Source: Pseudomonadota bacterium (GTDB lineage: Bacteria; Pseudomonadota; Alphaproteobacteria; UBA828). From it: a stretch of 46,490 nucleotides of DNA. Below are positions 8,539 to 18,994 of the stretch, in pieces; the stretch's first letter is position 1, and each line of letters begins with the position of its first letter. Position numbers and translations under genes: made by a program. The stretch is taken from NCBI GenBank assembly GCA_027624955.1, contig JAQBTG010000030.1:1-46490 (forward strand), in the 5' to 3' direction. Below the pieces are notes generated by a model. That model did no database searches. It saw nothing but the letters and a program-made list of their open reading frames with translations, and was not told the origin of the DNA.

Positions 8539-11500
8539 TCAATCGGCTGAAGGGCTGGTCGATCCGATCATTTCGGCGATGCGCGTAGCCAACAATCCTT
8601 CGTCATAGGGCTTCTCGATAGTGTTAATTTCGCCCGGTTTGGTATCGCCCAATTGTGCGAAAATTTCTTTGCTGGAACCGAACAAGACCTTGAGACCGGG
8701 GAGCCGATGTAGCGCTTCCTCTACAATTTTTAGGCTGCCCATATCTCCCTCCAGCACGACATCGCTCAGCAGGAGTTTGATGTCCGGCGTGCTTTCCAGC
8801 GCTGCCAAAGCCGCCCTTCCGTCTTCCGCATGCAAGGGAACATAGCCGAGATTGGCCAGCATCCGCACGACTTCGCGCCGCTGGCGGTTGTCATCCTCGA
8901 CGACGAGTATTTTTTGGCCCGATCCGCGCGGATGATCCGCGCCGCCTTTTGTCTTCCCACCCGACAACGTCTCGATGATAGCCGGCAGAAAAATGGAAAC
9001 CGTCGTGCCCTTGTCGGGTGCGCTCGTGATGGTCATGTGCCCACCGGATTGCGTGACGAAACCTTGCACCATGCTGAGCCCGAGGCCGCTCCCTTTGCCG
9101 ACGTCTTTGGTGGTAAAAAACGGCTCTGAGATGTCGTCAATAATATCTTCGGCGATGCCGCTTCCGGTGTCGCTGACAGAAAGCACCACATAGTGGCCGG
9201 CGTCCACCGCACCGCGTTCCGCCTGCGCCGCGTCGAGAGTCACATTTGCCGTTTTAATGCTGAGTTCGCCGCCGTCCGGCATGGCATCGCGCGCGTTGGT
9301 GGCAAGATTAATCAACGCCGTCTCAAGTTCGTTCACATCGATCATTACCTGCGCCAATCCCGCTCTCGACAATGTTTCAATCGATATATGAGCGCCGAGC
9401 GTACGCTCTAACAAATTCAATATTCCGGTCATGACTTCGTTCAGATCCGCCGACACCGGCTGGAGCGTTTGACGGCGCGAATAGGCAAGCAGGCGGTGGG
9501 TCAGGGACGCGCCGCGCTGGCACGCTTCAAGAGCCTCTTCAACGAGCTGCGGCTGAAGGTTGGCATAATTTCCATCTTGCAGCATCGACAGGTTTATCTT
9601 CACGATCGTCATGAGATTGTTGAAATCATGCGCGATGCCACCGGTCAGCCGGCCCACGGCGTCCATTTTCATCGCTTGACGAAGCTGCTCTTCAGCCTTC
9701 GATTGCTCGGTAATATCCTGAACCGTGCCGGCACGGCGGCTCAATTCCCCGCCCTCATCGGTGAACGCTAGCGCGGCGACGCGGACCGTTCTTATCTCGT
9801 CGTCCGGGCGGACAATACGCAGTTCATACGAATAGTCTTTGCTGCCCCGTTCACTTCGTTCGAGCGCGCGCGACACGATCATTTGGTCGTCCGGATGGAC
9901 CATTTCAGAGAAGCTGTCGAGGTTCGGGCGAAAGACACCCTTCTGCACACCAAATATTCGATACACTTCATCGGACCAAGTGAGCTCCCCGGTTTGCTCG
10001 TTAAATTCCCAGCTACCTATGTTGGCGATGCGCTGCGCTTCTTGAAGATGGCTCTGGCTTTTGTGCAATGCCTCCTCGGCGCGCTCATTCTCGGTGATGT
10101 CGCGGCCAACGGAGAGTATCGACGGCTTGCCGCGATAGGTGAACGCGCGCCCTGCAATTTCGGCGATTATGATGCCACCGTCCTGCCGCAACAGGCGTCT
10201 TACGACGCGCGGGATTACGCTTCCCTTCGTCAGCATTTCGGAAATGCGCTGCGCGGCGGCGGCGTGCTCGTCCGGATGCAGGATGGACAGGATAGTCCTG
10301 CCGATCAGCTCTTCCGGAGACTTAAGCCCCAACGAATGGGCGCAGTAATCGTTACAGTAGACCAGGACGCCGTCGGTGTGGATCCAGATCAGTTCCTGCG
10401 CGAGATCAGCGACCGCGCGGTAGCGCTGTTCGCTCTCGCGCAATGCATCCTCGGCCAGTTTGCGCTCGGATATGTCGATCGTCGCGCCGGTCCAGTGGCT
10501 GCCCGCGAGCGCCTTATCCTTAAAAGATCGCGCCTTGGTGAGAAGGTATCGCACCTCACCACTGGGGCGCACGATCCGATGTTCCAAAGTATACGGCGTG
10601 TCAGGTTCCTCGCGCGCAGTGGACCATGAATGCTTCACCCGGTCGCGGTCTTCCTCATGCACATGGCGCAGGAAAGATTCGAAATCGGGGGGAACAGCAT
10701 CTTGCGCAATCCCGAAAATGCGGCAGAGCTCGGCAGACCATGCCGGTTCGATTTGTTTATTTCCCTCAATATAGACGCTCCAACTTCCGAGATTGGCGAT
10801 TTGCTGTGCTTCGGCCAGACGCGTCTCGCTTTCGTGCAGCGCGTCCTCAGTGTTTTTCAATTCGGTAATATCCTGAGACAATATGTAGTAACCGCGGACG
10901 ACGCCGCGCGACCCGAAGTCGGGCATGTAACGTGCGAAAACATATGATTTTCGCCCATCGGTCGAGACAAATTCGCCAAACCGGGTGGTCGCTTCTCCGC
11001 ACAGTGCTTTTCTGTGCGAATCTGAAATGACCGCAAAATTATCTGGCCCCATGACGTCTTCGACATGGCGTCCGACGATCTTGTCGACCGAGCGCGTGAA
11101 CCAGATTTCATAGTATCTATTGGCAAATCGGTAATACCCATCAACGTCTACATAAGCGACAAATGCGGGCAAATTATCGGTTATCAACCGAAGACGCCTT
11201 TCACTCTCTCTCTGCGCCTCCTCGCTGGCTTTTCGGTCAGTGATATCGATGCTTGAACCAACCATGCTCAGCGCTCTGCCATCGGCCGCGCGTATTGCCT
11301 GACCGGTCGAACGAATCCAAATATATTCGCCGCTCGGCAGGCAATAGCGATATTCAACTTGGTAGGGCGTATCGTTCTCTAGGTGATCGTGCAGGCGCCG
11401 CAATACCTCGGCATGGTCGTCGGGATGCAGGTTCGATGTCCACGGGTGGCCGCCATCATCAAGGTCGAATCCTCCGGCGAGTTCATCGTCGCCGCGCCCG

Positions 11501-11649
11501 AAAAGAGCCTGAACGCCGAGCGAGTTCCACGGCAAATTTTGTTCAATGTCCCAATCCCAGACAGCCGTGTTCGCCGCCTCTAGCGCGAGGGTGATGCGTT
11601 CCGCCAGCGCGGCACTGATTTTGCTATCGGGATCCGGATCACCGGGCAA
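8539..11649 (-). CDS. Hybrid sensor histidine kinase with about five PAS domains and a C-terminal receiver
   Basis: This 1036-residue protein has no obvious membrane segment, so it is probably cytoplasmic. Five PAS/PAC units run roughly 17-140, 150-270, 275-400, 405-525 and 530-650, each ending in a DIT-E or DIS-E PAC signature. The phosphorylated histidine lies in GGIAHDFNNL near 670. The ATPase domain has the N box NLATNARDAM and G boxes DTGSGIAEDI and GKGSGLGLSM. A receiver follows near 905-1025 with LLLSDVVLEG and the conserved lysine in IEKPYD. It starts at TTG 11649 behind a G-rich ribosome site. No partner regulator is adjacent. The 277 bases upstream hold no gene or clear motif that I can see. 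Confidence 0.9.
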   Translation of the reverse strand: MPGDPDPDSKISAALAERITLALEAANTAVWDWDIEQNLPWNSLGVQALFGRGDDELAGGFDLDDGGHPWTSNLHPDDHAEVLRRLHDHLENDTPYQVEYRYCLPSGEYIWIRSTGQAIRAADGRALSMVGSSIDITDRKASEEAQRESERRLRLITDNLPAFVAYVDVDGYYRFANRYYEIWFTRSVDKIVGRHVEDVMGPDNFAVISDSHRKALCGEATTRFGEFVSTDGRKSYVFARYMPDFGSRGVVRGYYILSQDITELKNTEDALHESETRLAEAQQIANLGSWSVYIEGNKQIEPAWSAELCRIFGIAQDAVPPDFESFLRHVHEEDRDRVKHSWSTAREEPDTPYTLEHRIVRPSGEVRYLLTKARSFKDKALAGSHWTGATIDISERKLAEDALRESEQRYRAVADLAQELIWIHTDGVLVYCNDYCAHSLGLKSPEELIGRTILSILHPDEHAAAAQRISEMLTKGSVIPRVVRRLLRQDGGIIIAEIAGRAFTYRGKPSILSVGRDITENERAEEALHKSQSHLQEAQRIANIGSWEFNEQTGELTWSDEVYRIFGVQKGVFRPNLDSFSEMVHPDDQMIVSRALERSERGSKDYSYELRIVRPDDEIRTVRVAALAFTDEGGELSRRAGTVQDITEQSKAEEQLRQAMKMDAVGRLTGGIAHDFNNLMTIVKINLSMLQDGNYANLQPQLVEEALEACQRGASLTHRLLAYSRRQTLQPVSADLNEVMTGILNLLERTLGAHISIETLSRAGLAQVMIDVNELETALINLATNARDAMPDGGELSIKTANVTLDAAQAERGAVDAGHYVVLSVSDTGSGIAEDIIDDISEPFFTTKDVGKGSGLGLSMVQGFVTQSGGHMTITSAPDKGTTVSIFLPAIIETLSGGKTKGGADHPRGSGQKILVVEDDNRQRREVVRMLANLGYVPLHAEDGRAALAALESTPDIKLLLSDVVLEGDMGSLKIVEEALHRLPGLKVLFGSSKEIFAQLGDTKPGEINTIEKPYDEGLLATRIAEMIGSTSPSAD

Positions 11650-11926
11650 GTCAACCGCCCCCCGGGTGCTGCGCCGCGTGATCGATAATCAGAGACTGCA
11701 ACAAAGACCGAATCATATATCTGACCGATATTTTCTAATTTCCATTTCCGCGCGGTCTTGCCGAACGGCGTGTCCCACAATATCGCATGACAAATTGCCA
11801 ATGATATTTATTTCGATATTCCGCGATGCCGTCCTAGAACGGCGACGCCTAGAAAGGCGCTCATACAAACAATGGGACCAACCGAAAGTGCTCGAGCCCG
11901 GTGCTGGCCCGATGTCAGCGCAGTGA

Positions 11927-12346
11927 CTAGTCGATGCCGTTGGCGCGCTGTACCTCTCGGATGAATTTGACGATGACGCTGACGTCGGCATCCGTCACCT
12001 GGGGCTGGGGCGGCATGTCGCCGAAGCGCCAATGATGCGCCCGTGAGCCTTGACGAACGGCGCGCTGGAACGCGAAGTCGCCGTGATGGTTGGGTTCGTA
12101 AATTTTGTGGATGAGGGGTGGGCCCTTGTCTGTGCCGCCGCCGACCATGCCGTGACATTGGGCGCAGTTTTGGATGAAGGCCTGGCCGCCGGCCCGCGCC
12201 TCGGGCGACAGCTCCGGCAGGGTTACAGATACCGTCTCGGCGGCGGCGGGCGCCGCAAGAAACAGCGCAACGGTGACGGGTGCGGCGAGCAACAGCGCAA
12301 AGGCGGCAACGGCGAATATCCGGGCGCCAATTATTCGCGGGTTCAT
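11927..12346 (-). CDS. Secreted class I cytochrome c
   Basis: This 139-residue protein begins with a hydrophobic signal peptide ending near APAAAE. The haem c site CAQCH lies at residues 61-65, and the distal methionine is probably in GDMPPQPQ. It is a single-haem periplasmic electron carrier of the cytochrome c class I type. Its start overlaps the stop of the upstream dehydrogenase gene by four bases, so it is the last gene of the operon running from 15647 down to here. The redox partner is unknown; linkage to an NAD-dehydrogenase and a deacetylase does not reveal one. Confidence 0.85.
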   Translation of the reverse strand: MNPRIIGARIFAVAAFALLLAAPVTVALFLAAPAAAETVSVTLPELSPEARAGGQAFIQNCAQCHGMVGGGTDKGPPLIHKIYEPNHHGDFAFQRAVRQGSRAHHWRFGDMPPQPQVTDADVSVIVKFIREVQRANGID

Positions 12347-13275
12347 TCTTCAGCTTCTTGAAAATGTTTGGCTAGCGCCATCAGCCGCTTATCGCGCCAC
12401 GCTTGGCGCGCCGGATGGTCGTCGAGCGGCACGCGGGCGCGCATTTCGCTGTCGGCCTTGGTGATGATCGCATCGGACCAGGGTTCCGCCGGCTCGCCCT
12501 GCTTGATGAATTCAAAAAATCCCGGGGCGAGGCGCGCAGCATAATCCTTGAGGCCCCCGGGCGCGTTGAGGTCGATGGTCTCGAACGGCCCGATGAACGT
12601 CCAGCGCCGCCCAAGGCCCGCCGAGATAGTCTTGTCGATATCCTCCGCCGTGGCGATTCCGGCTTCAAGCAGGCGAAACGCCTCCCACAGCAGCGCCGCC
12701 TGCAGGCGGTTGGCGATAAAGCCGTCGATTTCGCGGGTGAGCCGGACCGGCTCCATGCCGACCGCCAGCATGATATCCCAACAGCTCTGCACCGCCGCAT
12801 CGCCGGTCCACGGCGTCGGCACCACTTCGACCAGCGGGATGACGTAGGGCGGATTGATCGGATGGGCGATCAAACAGCGCGGCGCGCAAGCAAGGCCCTT
12901 GGTAAACACCGACGCCGGAATGCCGGAGGAAGAAGAGCCGATGACCAATTCCGCCCCCGCCACTTCGTCGATCTCGGCGTAGAATTTGGTCTTCACATCG
13001 GCGCGCTCGAAGACGCTTTCCTGGGCATAGACCGCACTATCCAACGCGTCGGCGAGGTTGGCGGCGATGGAGATACGCGCCAGGGCCGCTTCAGCATCGT
13101 CCAACAGACCGAAACCGACCAGTTCACGCATGTTGTCGGCGACTCGTGAAAGCGCTTGTTTTGATTGCGCCGCGTCGCCGTCAAACAGCGAGACTTCATA
13201 GCCGGCGCGGGCGAAGACGATGGCCCAAGCGCTGCCGACCAGACCAGCGCCCAGGATTGCGACTTTGTCAGACAT
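12343..13275 (-). CDS. 3-hydroxyacyl-CoA dehydrogenase-type enzyme (L-gulonate/carnitine 3-dehydrogenase-like)
   Basis: This 310-residue protein carries the N-terminal NAD site ILGAGLVGSAWA and the family motifs SSSSGIPAS, HPINPPYVIPLVEVVP and the C-terminal dimerisation segment GFIANRLQAALLWEAFRL. The short length and PPYVIPLVEV resemble the lambda-crystallin/L-gulonate 3-dehydrogenase and carnitine dehydrogenase branch rather than fatty-acid beta-oxidation enzymes. It probably oxidises a 3-hydroxy carboxylate with NAD; the substrate is open. It starts 28 bases after the CobW gene and overlaps the cytochrome gene, so it sits within a co-transcribed run. Confidence 0.85.
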   Translation of the reverse strand: MSDKVAILGAGLVGSAWAIVFARAGYEVSLFDGDAAQSKQALSRVADNMRELVGFGLLDDAEAALARISIAANLADALDSAVYAQESVFERADVKTKFYAEIDEVAGAELVIGSSSSGIPASVFTKGLACAPRCLIAHPINPPYVIPLVEVVPTPWTGDAAVQSCWDIMLAVGMEPVRLTREIDGFIANRLQAALLWEAFRLLEAGIATAEDIDKTISAGLGRRWTFIGPFETIDLNAPGGLKDYAARLAPGFFEFIKQGEPAEPWSDAIITKADSEMRARVPLDDHPARQAWRDKRLMALAKHFQEAEE

Positions 13276-13303
13276 ATTCTGCTCTCCTAACGGCGTGATG
13301 ACA

Positions 13304-14338
<1,035 letters not shown>

Positions 14339-14356
14339 GAACTACAACGGCGCAGG

Positions 14357-14698
14357 CTATTGTGCGCCGGCGGCGCGCGCTTCGAGGCGGCCGATCAGCT
14401 TGGCGTCGAGGGGATCGGCGAGCTTGCGGGTCATGTTTTCCATGGCCTGCCAGATCTGAGGCAGATTGACCACCACCTCGCTCGCGCCACCGCTGGCGTT
14501 TTGCACGACATATTGATTGCCCGCCCATTCCCGCGCGTTGCAGCCATAATGGCCGAGCACATCATTGATCAGGGTGATGCGGTAATCGCGCTCCAAATAG
14601 CGATCGCGCCCGGCGGGCGGATCGTCGGAGCGGCCCGCATTGGTTCCGGCTTCGGTCCAATGCGGGCCATCCATCAGCACACCACAGAGCGCGCACAT
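14357..14698 (-). CDS. Small conserved-looking hypothetical protein with N-terminal CxxC (MCALCG)
   Basis: This 113-residue protein begins MCALCGVLMDGPHWTEAG. The start at 14698 is supported by GGGGAG upstream; a longer in-frame ORF reading into the deacetylase gene is not needed. Later motifs include RITLINDVLGHYGCNAREWAGNQYVV, given here in outline only: a third Cys and several aromatics suggest a small metal- or nucleic-acid-binding fold. It lies between a polysaccharide deacetylase gene and a CobW GTPase gene with short gaps. I have the impression that this protein recurs beside CobW genes in alphaproteobacteria but cannot verify it. Function unknown; zinc binding is a reasonable guess. 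Confidence 0.7.
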   Translation of the reverse strand: MCALCGVLMDGPHWTEAGTNAGRSDDPPAGRDRYLERDYRITLINDVLGHYGCNAREWAGNQYVVQNASGGASEVVVNLPQIWQAMENMTRKLADPLDAKLIGRLEARAAGAQ

Positions 14699-14720
14699 AA
14701 GAGCGCTCCCCGGCCCCGGC

Positions 14721-15647
14721 CTATTTCTTTTTCTTGGCCGATTTTTTCTTCGCGTTTGGCCGCTTGCCTTTAAACGGGCTGCGCTTGATGAAGTCATCGG
14801 CGATTTGGTCAAACGTCATCCAACGCACGCCGGAATGCTTGTTAATATGGCCGAGTATGCGTTCCAGCATCATGAGAGTCTGCGGGCGGCCGGAAATATC
14901 AGGATGGATGGTCAAGGCGTAGACGGCGTAATCCATCTCGCGGTAGACCCAATCGAATTGATCGCGCCACCAATCCTCGATATCGCGCGGGTTGGTCCAA
15001 CCGCCACTGTTGGGCACGTTTTTCATGAACATCATCGGCGGTAGATCGTCGAGGTACCAACTGCCGGGAATCTGCACGATCGGGAAAGTCGTGCCCTTGT
15101 CCATTGGCTTCATCCAGCTTTTTGCTTGCTTGGAATAATCGATCAGGGTCCAGCTTTCGTTGATGCGCATCCAATAGGGCGTGAAATCGTTATGCATCTG
15201 GCTGTGGTCGTATTTGATGCCGCGTTCCATCAGCAAATGTGGCGTCGCAGCACTCATTTCCCACCACGGCGCGACATAGCCGGTGGGCCGCTTGCCGGCG
15301 AGTTTTGTGACCTGGTCAAAAGTTTTGTCCAGCACGTCGGCTTCTTGCTGGGGCGTCATGGCGATGGGGTTTTCATGGGTATAGCCATGCAGGCCGATTT
15401 CGTGCCCGGCGTCTGCGACGGCCTTCATTTCCTTGGGAAAGGTCTCGATCGTATGCCCGGGAATGAACCAGCTTGCCTGAATGCCGAGGGTATCGAACAG
15501 CTTCAGCATGCGTGGGGTGCCGACTTCGGCGGCAAATACGCCGCGTGAGATATCGGACGGCGAATTGCCGCCCGCGTAAGAACCGATTTGTCCGGCGACC
15601 GCATCAACATCGACGCCGATTGCGCAGATGATTTCCTTCTTCGACAT
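14721..15647 (-). CDS. Polysaccharide deacetylase-family protein (NodB-like fold)
   Basis: This 308-residue cytoplasmic-looking protein has no signal peptide. It shows the metal-site motif AIGVDVD at the start, SWFIPGHT, and the HxxxH pair in GLHGYTHEN, with a later APWWEMS and [11 protein letters not shown]. These match the family of peptidoglycan/chitin deacetylase-like and allantoinase/formamidase-related amidohydrolases (PuuE-like). The absence of a secretion signal favours a small-molecule amide substrate. ATG 15647 has GGAGGGCG immediately upstream. The C-terminus is strikingly Lys-rich (KKKSAKKKK). It is the first gene of a five-gene minus-strand run. Confidence 0.85.
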   Translation of the reverse strand: MSKKEIICAIGVDVDAVAGQIGSYAGGNSPSDISRGVFAAEVGTPRMLKLFDTLGIQASWFIPGHTIETFPKEMKAVADAGHEIGLHGYTHENPIAMTPQQEADVLDKTFDQVTKLAGKRPTGYVAPWWEMSAATPHLLMERGIKYDHSQMHNDFTPYWMRINESWTLIDYSKQAKSWMKPMDKGTTFPIVQIPGSWYLDDLPPMMFMKNVPNSGGWTNPRDIEDWWRDQFDWVYREMDYAVYALTIHPDISGRPQTLMMLERILGHINKHSGVRWMTFDQIADDFIKRSPFKGKRPNAKKKSAKKKK

Positions 15648-15807
15648 AACGCCCTCCATGGCATTTTAGAATTGCCGGGAGATTAGGCAAGCGGCGGTGT
15701 GATATCAAGCGCGCATGCCCGCCGCGATAAGTAATTTGTTCCGCATTAACCGGGTAATTAGGTGTGAACCCTGTCATCATGGATATGCGCAAGGAGGGTA
15801 GCGGCGT

Positions 15808-17517
15808 TTGTTAACGACGATAAGACTGACATCGGGTTTGGTGCTGTTCGCTTATGTGGGCACACATCTGATAAACCACGCCTGGGGCCTGGCCTCCATT
15901 GAGGCGCTCAATATAGGGCGCGACATTTTTGTTGCCGTGTGGCGTAGTTGGCCTGGCACGATCCTTCTGTACGGCGCCCTTCTTACCCATTTCATCCTGA
16001 TCTTGTGGAGCCTCTATAACCGGCGCACTTTCCGGGTGCGCGCCTGGGAGGCTGCGCAAATTTTGCTCGGCCTGGCGATCCCCTTTCTCCTTGCTGAACA
16101 TGCCTTGGGGACACGCGGGCTCAACGCCACGACCGGGGTCATCGATGACTACATTTATGAAATCCTGGTTCTCTGGGTTTACGCGCCGGAGAAAGGCGTC
16201 GTGCAAACCGTGCTGCTCGTCGTCGCATGGCTGCATGGCTGCATGGGCGTTCATTTTTGGCTGCGCCTGAAACCCGGGTACAAGAGCTGCTCACCTTATC
16301 TGTTCGCGTTCGCCATTATCCTGCCGGTCACGGCGGTGTTCGGCTTCGTCGCGGCCGGCCGCGAAATCAAGGTGCTGGCCGAAGATCCGATGTGGCTCGA
16401 GAGCATGACCCTCCACATCAACTGGCCGGACCAGGCGGCGGTCGTCTGGGTCGGCTATTGGAAGGAGATAATCTGGGAAATTTGCGGCGGGCTGCTGGCG
16501 CTGGTCGTGGTGGCGCGCGTTGTCCGCTGGGCGGTTGAACTCCGGCGCGGCTTCGTCCGACTCACCTATCCTGGCGGCCGCGTCGCACAAATTACACCCG
16601 GTATCACCGTGCTCGAAGCCAGCCGCGAAGCCGGTATCGAACATGCCAGTGTGTGCGGCGGGCGGGGGCGCTGCTCGACTTGCCGTATTCGTTTGGGTGA
16701 AGGGCGCGAGCATGTCGAGGCGGCGAGCGCGGACGAACAAAAGGTCCTCAAACGGGTGGGTGCGCCGGAGCATGTGCGCCTCGCCTGCCAGTTGCGCCCG
16801 ACGAAGGACCTTGAGGTTATCCCGCTGCTGCCGCCTAACGCTTCACCCAAGGACGGCCACCGCAGGCCCGCCCATCTTCAGGGCAGCGAGCGCGAAGTCG
16901 CCATTCTGTTCGCCGATATTCGCAAATTCACCCAGTTTTCGGAAAACAAGCTGCCCTATGACGTAGTCTTCGTCCTTAACCGTTACTTCCGCGCCATGGG
17001 TGAGGTGGTCGGCCAGACCGGCGGTGAATTGGACAAATTTATCGGCGACGGTGTGATGGCCCTGTTCGGCGCCAATACAACGCCCGAAGAGGGTTGCCGG
17101 CGGGCGCTTGAGGCGGCGCGCCTCATGAGCATAGCGCTCGATGACTTAAACCAATCACTGCGCGCCGATTTGGATGAGCCACTCAGAATCGGCATTGGCA
17201 TTCATCTCGGCATGGTGATCGTCGGCGAGATGGGGTTCTCAAATGCGATCTCTTTCACAGCCATCGGCGATGCCGTCAACACGGCGTCACGCTTGGAGCA
17301 GGCGACCAAGGAATATGCCTGCCAACTGATCGTCTCAGAGGATGTTTGCAAGCGCGCTGGGGTTTCTCTGGACAATTTCCCGCTGCATGAAATTCCGATT
17401 AGGGGGCGCAGCGCACCTGTGCAGATACGTTGCGTCGACAAGGCCTCGAATATGGCGGATGTCGATTTGGATCTTGGCCGGCGCACCAAGCGGGAGCGCT
17501 CTTCGGCGGCGGAGTAA
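15808..17517 (+). CDS. Membrane adenylate/guanylate cyclase with six-helix anchor and 2Fe-2S ferredoxin domain
   Basis: This 569-residue, three-part protein has residues 1-245 forming about six membrane helices rich in histidines (H20, H24, H61, H98, H143, H149), reminiscent of haem-b SdhC-like anchors. Residues 250-340 are a plant-type ferredoxin with C283, C289, C292 and C327 (CGGRGRCSTC, then LACQL). Residues 362-550 are a class III cyclase domain with metal aspartates D370 (LFADIRKF) and D414 (FIGDGVMALFG) and the AIGDAVNTASRLE motif. It probably couples respiratory or redox state to cyclic nucleotide synthesis. The start is TTG 15808 after AAGGAGGG. Rhizobial redox-linked cyclases have similar architecture. 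Confidence 0.88.
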   Translation: MLTTIRLTSGLVLFAYVGTHLINHAWGLASIEALNIGRDIFVAVWRSWPGTILLYGALLTHFILILWSLYNRRTFRVRAWEAAQILLGLAIPFLLAEHALGTRGLNATTGVIDDYIYEILVLWVYAPEKGVVQTVLLVVAWLHGCMGVHFWLRLKPGYKSCSPYLFAFAIILPVTAVFGFVAAGREIKVLAEDPMWLESMTLHINWPDQAAVVWVGYWKEIIWEICGGLLALVVVARVVRWAVELRRGFVRLTYPGGRVAQITPGITVLEASREAGIEHASVCGGRGRCSTCRIRLGEGREHVEAASADEQKVLKRVGAPEHVRLACQLRPTKDLEVIPLLPPNASPKDGHRRPAHLQGSEREVAILFADIRKFTQFSENKLPYDVVFVLNRYFRAMGEVVGQTGGELDKFIGDGVMALFGANTTPEEGCRRALEAARLMSIALDDLNQSLRADLDEPLRIGIGIHLGMVIVGEMGFSNAISFTAIGDAVNTASRLEQATKEYACQLIVSEDVCKRAGVSLDNFPLHEIPIRGRSAPVQIRCVDKASNMADVDLDLGRRTKRERSSAAE

Positions 17518-17527
17518 ACGCCGCCGG

Positions 17528-18832
17528 TCAGCGATACTTCGCCGTTCGTTCCTCGGGCAGCGGCGTGTCGGCGCGGAGATCGGTCGCAAATCCAGCGCTG
17601 GGGCGGACATCCGGCAGGCGCAGATATGCCAAGAGCGCAAGCAACACAATGGCTGCGAGAAAGCCAAAGACGGCGCGGTAGGCATCTGTCGGCGAAGCGC
17701 CGGCCACTTGCGGAAACGCCCCCATGATCAGGCCTGACGCGGATTGCACAATCGCCGGACCGCCCATCAGGGCGATCGCGATCATGGCAATGCCGCGGCC
17801 GGCCAGGCGGTCGGGAAATAGCGCCCGCCCATGTCCGGCGATAACGATGTTATAGGCGCTGCAAAAGCTGATCAGGACGAACAGCGCCGTGGCCAAGGCG
17901 AGCGGTGGGCGGGGAATGAGCGCCAGCAACAGGAAGGAAATCAGCACCAACGCAGCGCTCCCGGCGACCAACCATTTGCGCGTATCCAGCCGCTCTTCCA
18001 ATGGGCCATAGGCGATATTGCCGATGATCAAGGCGACCGCCATGATTAGCAAAATATTGCCGCTGGCGATCGTGTCGAGACCGTAGACATCGATCAAATA
18101 GGGACCGCCCCACAGACCGACAATGGCCGTCAGCACTGGGTAAGAAGCGAACGCCATGCCCATGACCGTCGGCAGGCGCGGCGTCTTCAAGACTTCAATA
18201 ACTCCGGTAACACTCTCTTTCAGGCCCTCGGGCTTGATGATATCGGGTTCCCTGCCTAGCGGTGAATCGCGGACCAGCAGAAAAATCAGCAATGCGCCCA
18301 ACGCGGTCACCGCGCCGGCGCCGTAGAACGCGTAGCGCCAACCAACGCTCTCGGCAATTAGGCCGAGCGGTGTGGTCGATAGCAGCACGCCGATACCGCC
18401 GATCGCGATCATCCGCCCCATCCAGGTGGCATAGCGCTCCGCCGGCACCCAGCGGCCGAACACGAACAACGCGCCGACCAGCACGCCGCTGACACCGAGG
18501 CCCATCATCAGGCGGCCGGCCAAAAGACTAGCGAATCCGCCAGCCAAGCCGTAAGTCACCGCGCCGGCGACGGCGAAGGTCAATATGACTGGCAGCGTCC
18601 GGCGCACGCCGAAACGGTCAAACAACATGCCAAGCGGGATCTGCGCCACCGCGAAGGATACGAAAAAGACTCCGGTCAGCCCGCCCAGCGCCTCTGCCGA
18701 TAGCGAAAATTCGGCGCTCAATTCCTTAGCTATGACGCCGTTGGACATGCGGTAGAATTGGCTCATCGCGTAAGCCACGCCGATGACGGTGACGATCGTG
18801 GCGAACTGGCGTTGGCGATTGTCAGATTTCAT
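17528..18832 (-). CDS. Major facilitator superfamily transporter
   Basis: This 434-residue protein has about twelve hydrophobic helices. The MFS loop 2-3 signature reads GMLFDRFGVRRTLP; RWVPAERYATWMG and a central loop after helix 6 with LVRDSPLG are also visible. These features resemble anion:cation/nitrate-nitrite-type or sugar-phosphate-type MFS porters, but the substrate cannot be read from sequence. It converges with the cyclase gene 10 bases away and diverges from the Sel1-repeat gene across 162 bases that hold no obvious RNA. Confidence 0.85.
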   Translation of the reverse strand: MKSDNRQRQFATIVTVIGVAYAMSQFYRMSNGVIAKELSAEFSLSAEALGGLTGVFFVSFAVAQIPLGMLFDRFGVRRTLPVILTFAVAGAVTYGLAGGFASLLAGRLMMGLGVSGVLVGALFVFGRWVPAERYATWMGRMIAIGGIGVLLSTTPLGLIAESVGWRYAFYGAGAVTALGALLIFLLVRDSPLGREPDIIKPEGLKESVTGVIEVLKTPRLPTVMGMAFASYPVLTAIVGLWGGPYLIDVYGLDTIASGNILLIMAVALIIGNIAYGPLEERLDTRKWLVAGSAALVLISFLLLALIPRPPLALATALFVLISFCSAYNIVIAGHGRALFPDRLAGRGIAMIAIALMGGPAIVQSASGLIMGAFPQVAGASPTDAYRAVFGFLAAIVLLALLAYLRLPDVRPSAGFATDLRADTPLPEERTAKYR

Positions 18833-18994
18833 CGGATGCTGGCCGGGTTAAACGAAACGGACGGTCTGTGCGGAATAACGGCGGCACGGCTTGGCCTGCC
18901 CGTCGGGCCGCGATAAACTTGACTACTATTAACTGGCTATGATGGTAAATTCGACTTAAGTGAATAGAATAATTATCAAAATGCTCGAAAGAAA

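Noticed and set aside
11650-11926. 277 bases between the hybrid kinase start and the cytochrome c stop
   Set aside because: I found no ORF with coding features, RNA fold or clear terminator; it probably holds the kinase promoter, but no convincing -35/-10 pair is visible.
18910-18960. TTGACT and TATGAT boxes before the Sel1-SPOR gene
   Set aside because: The spacing between them is only 13 bases, too short for a sigma-70 promoter.
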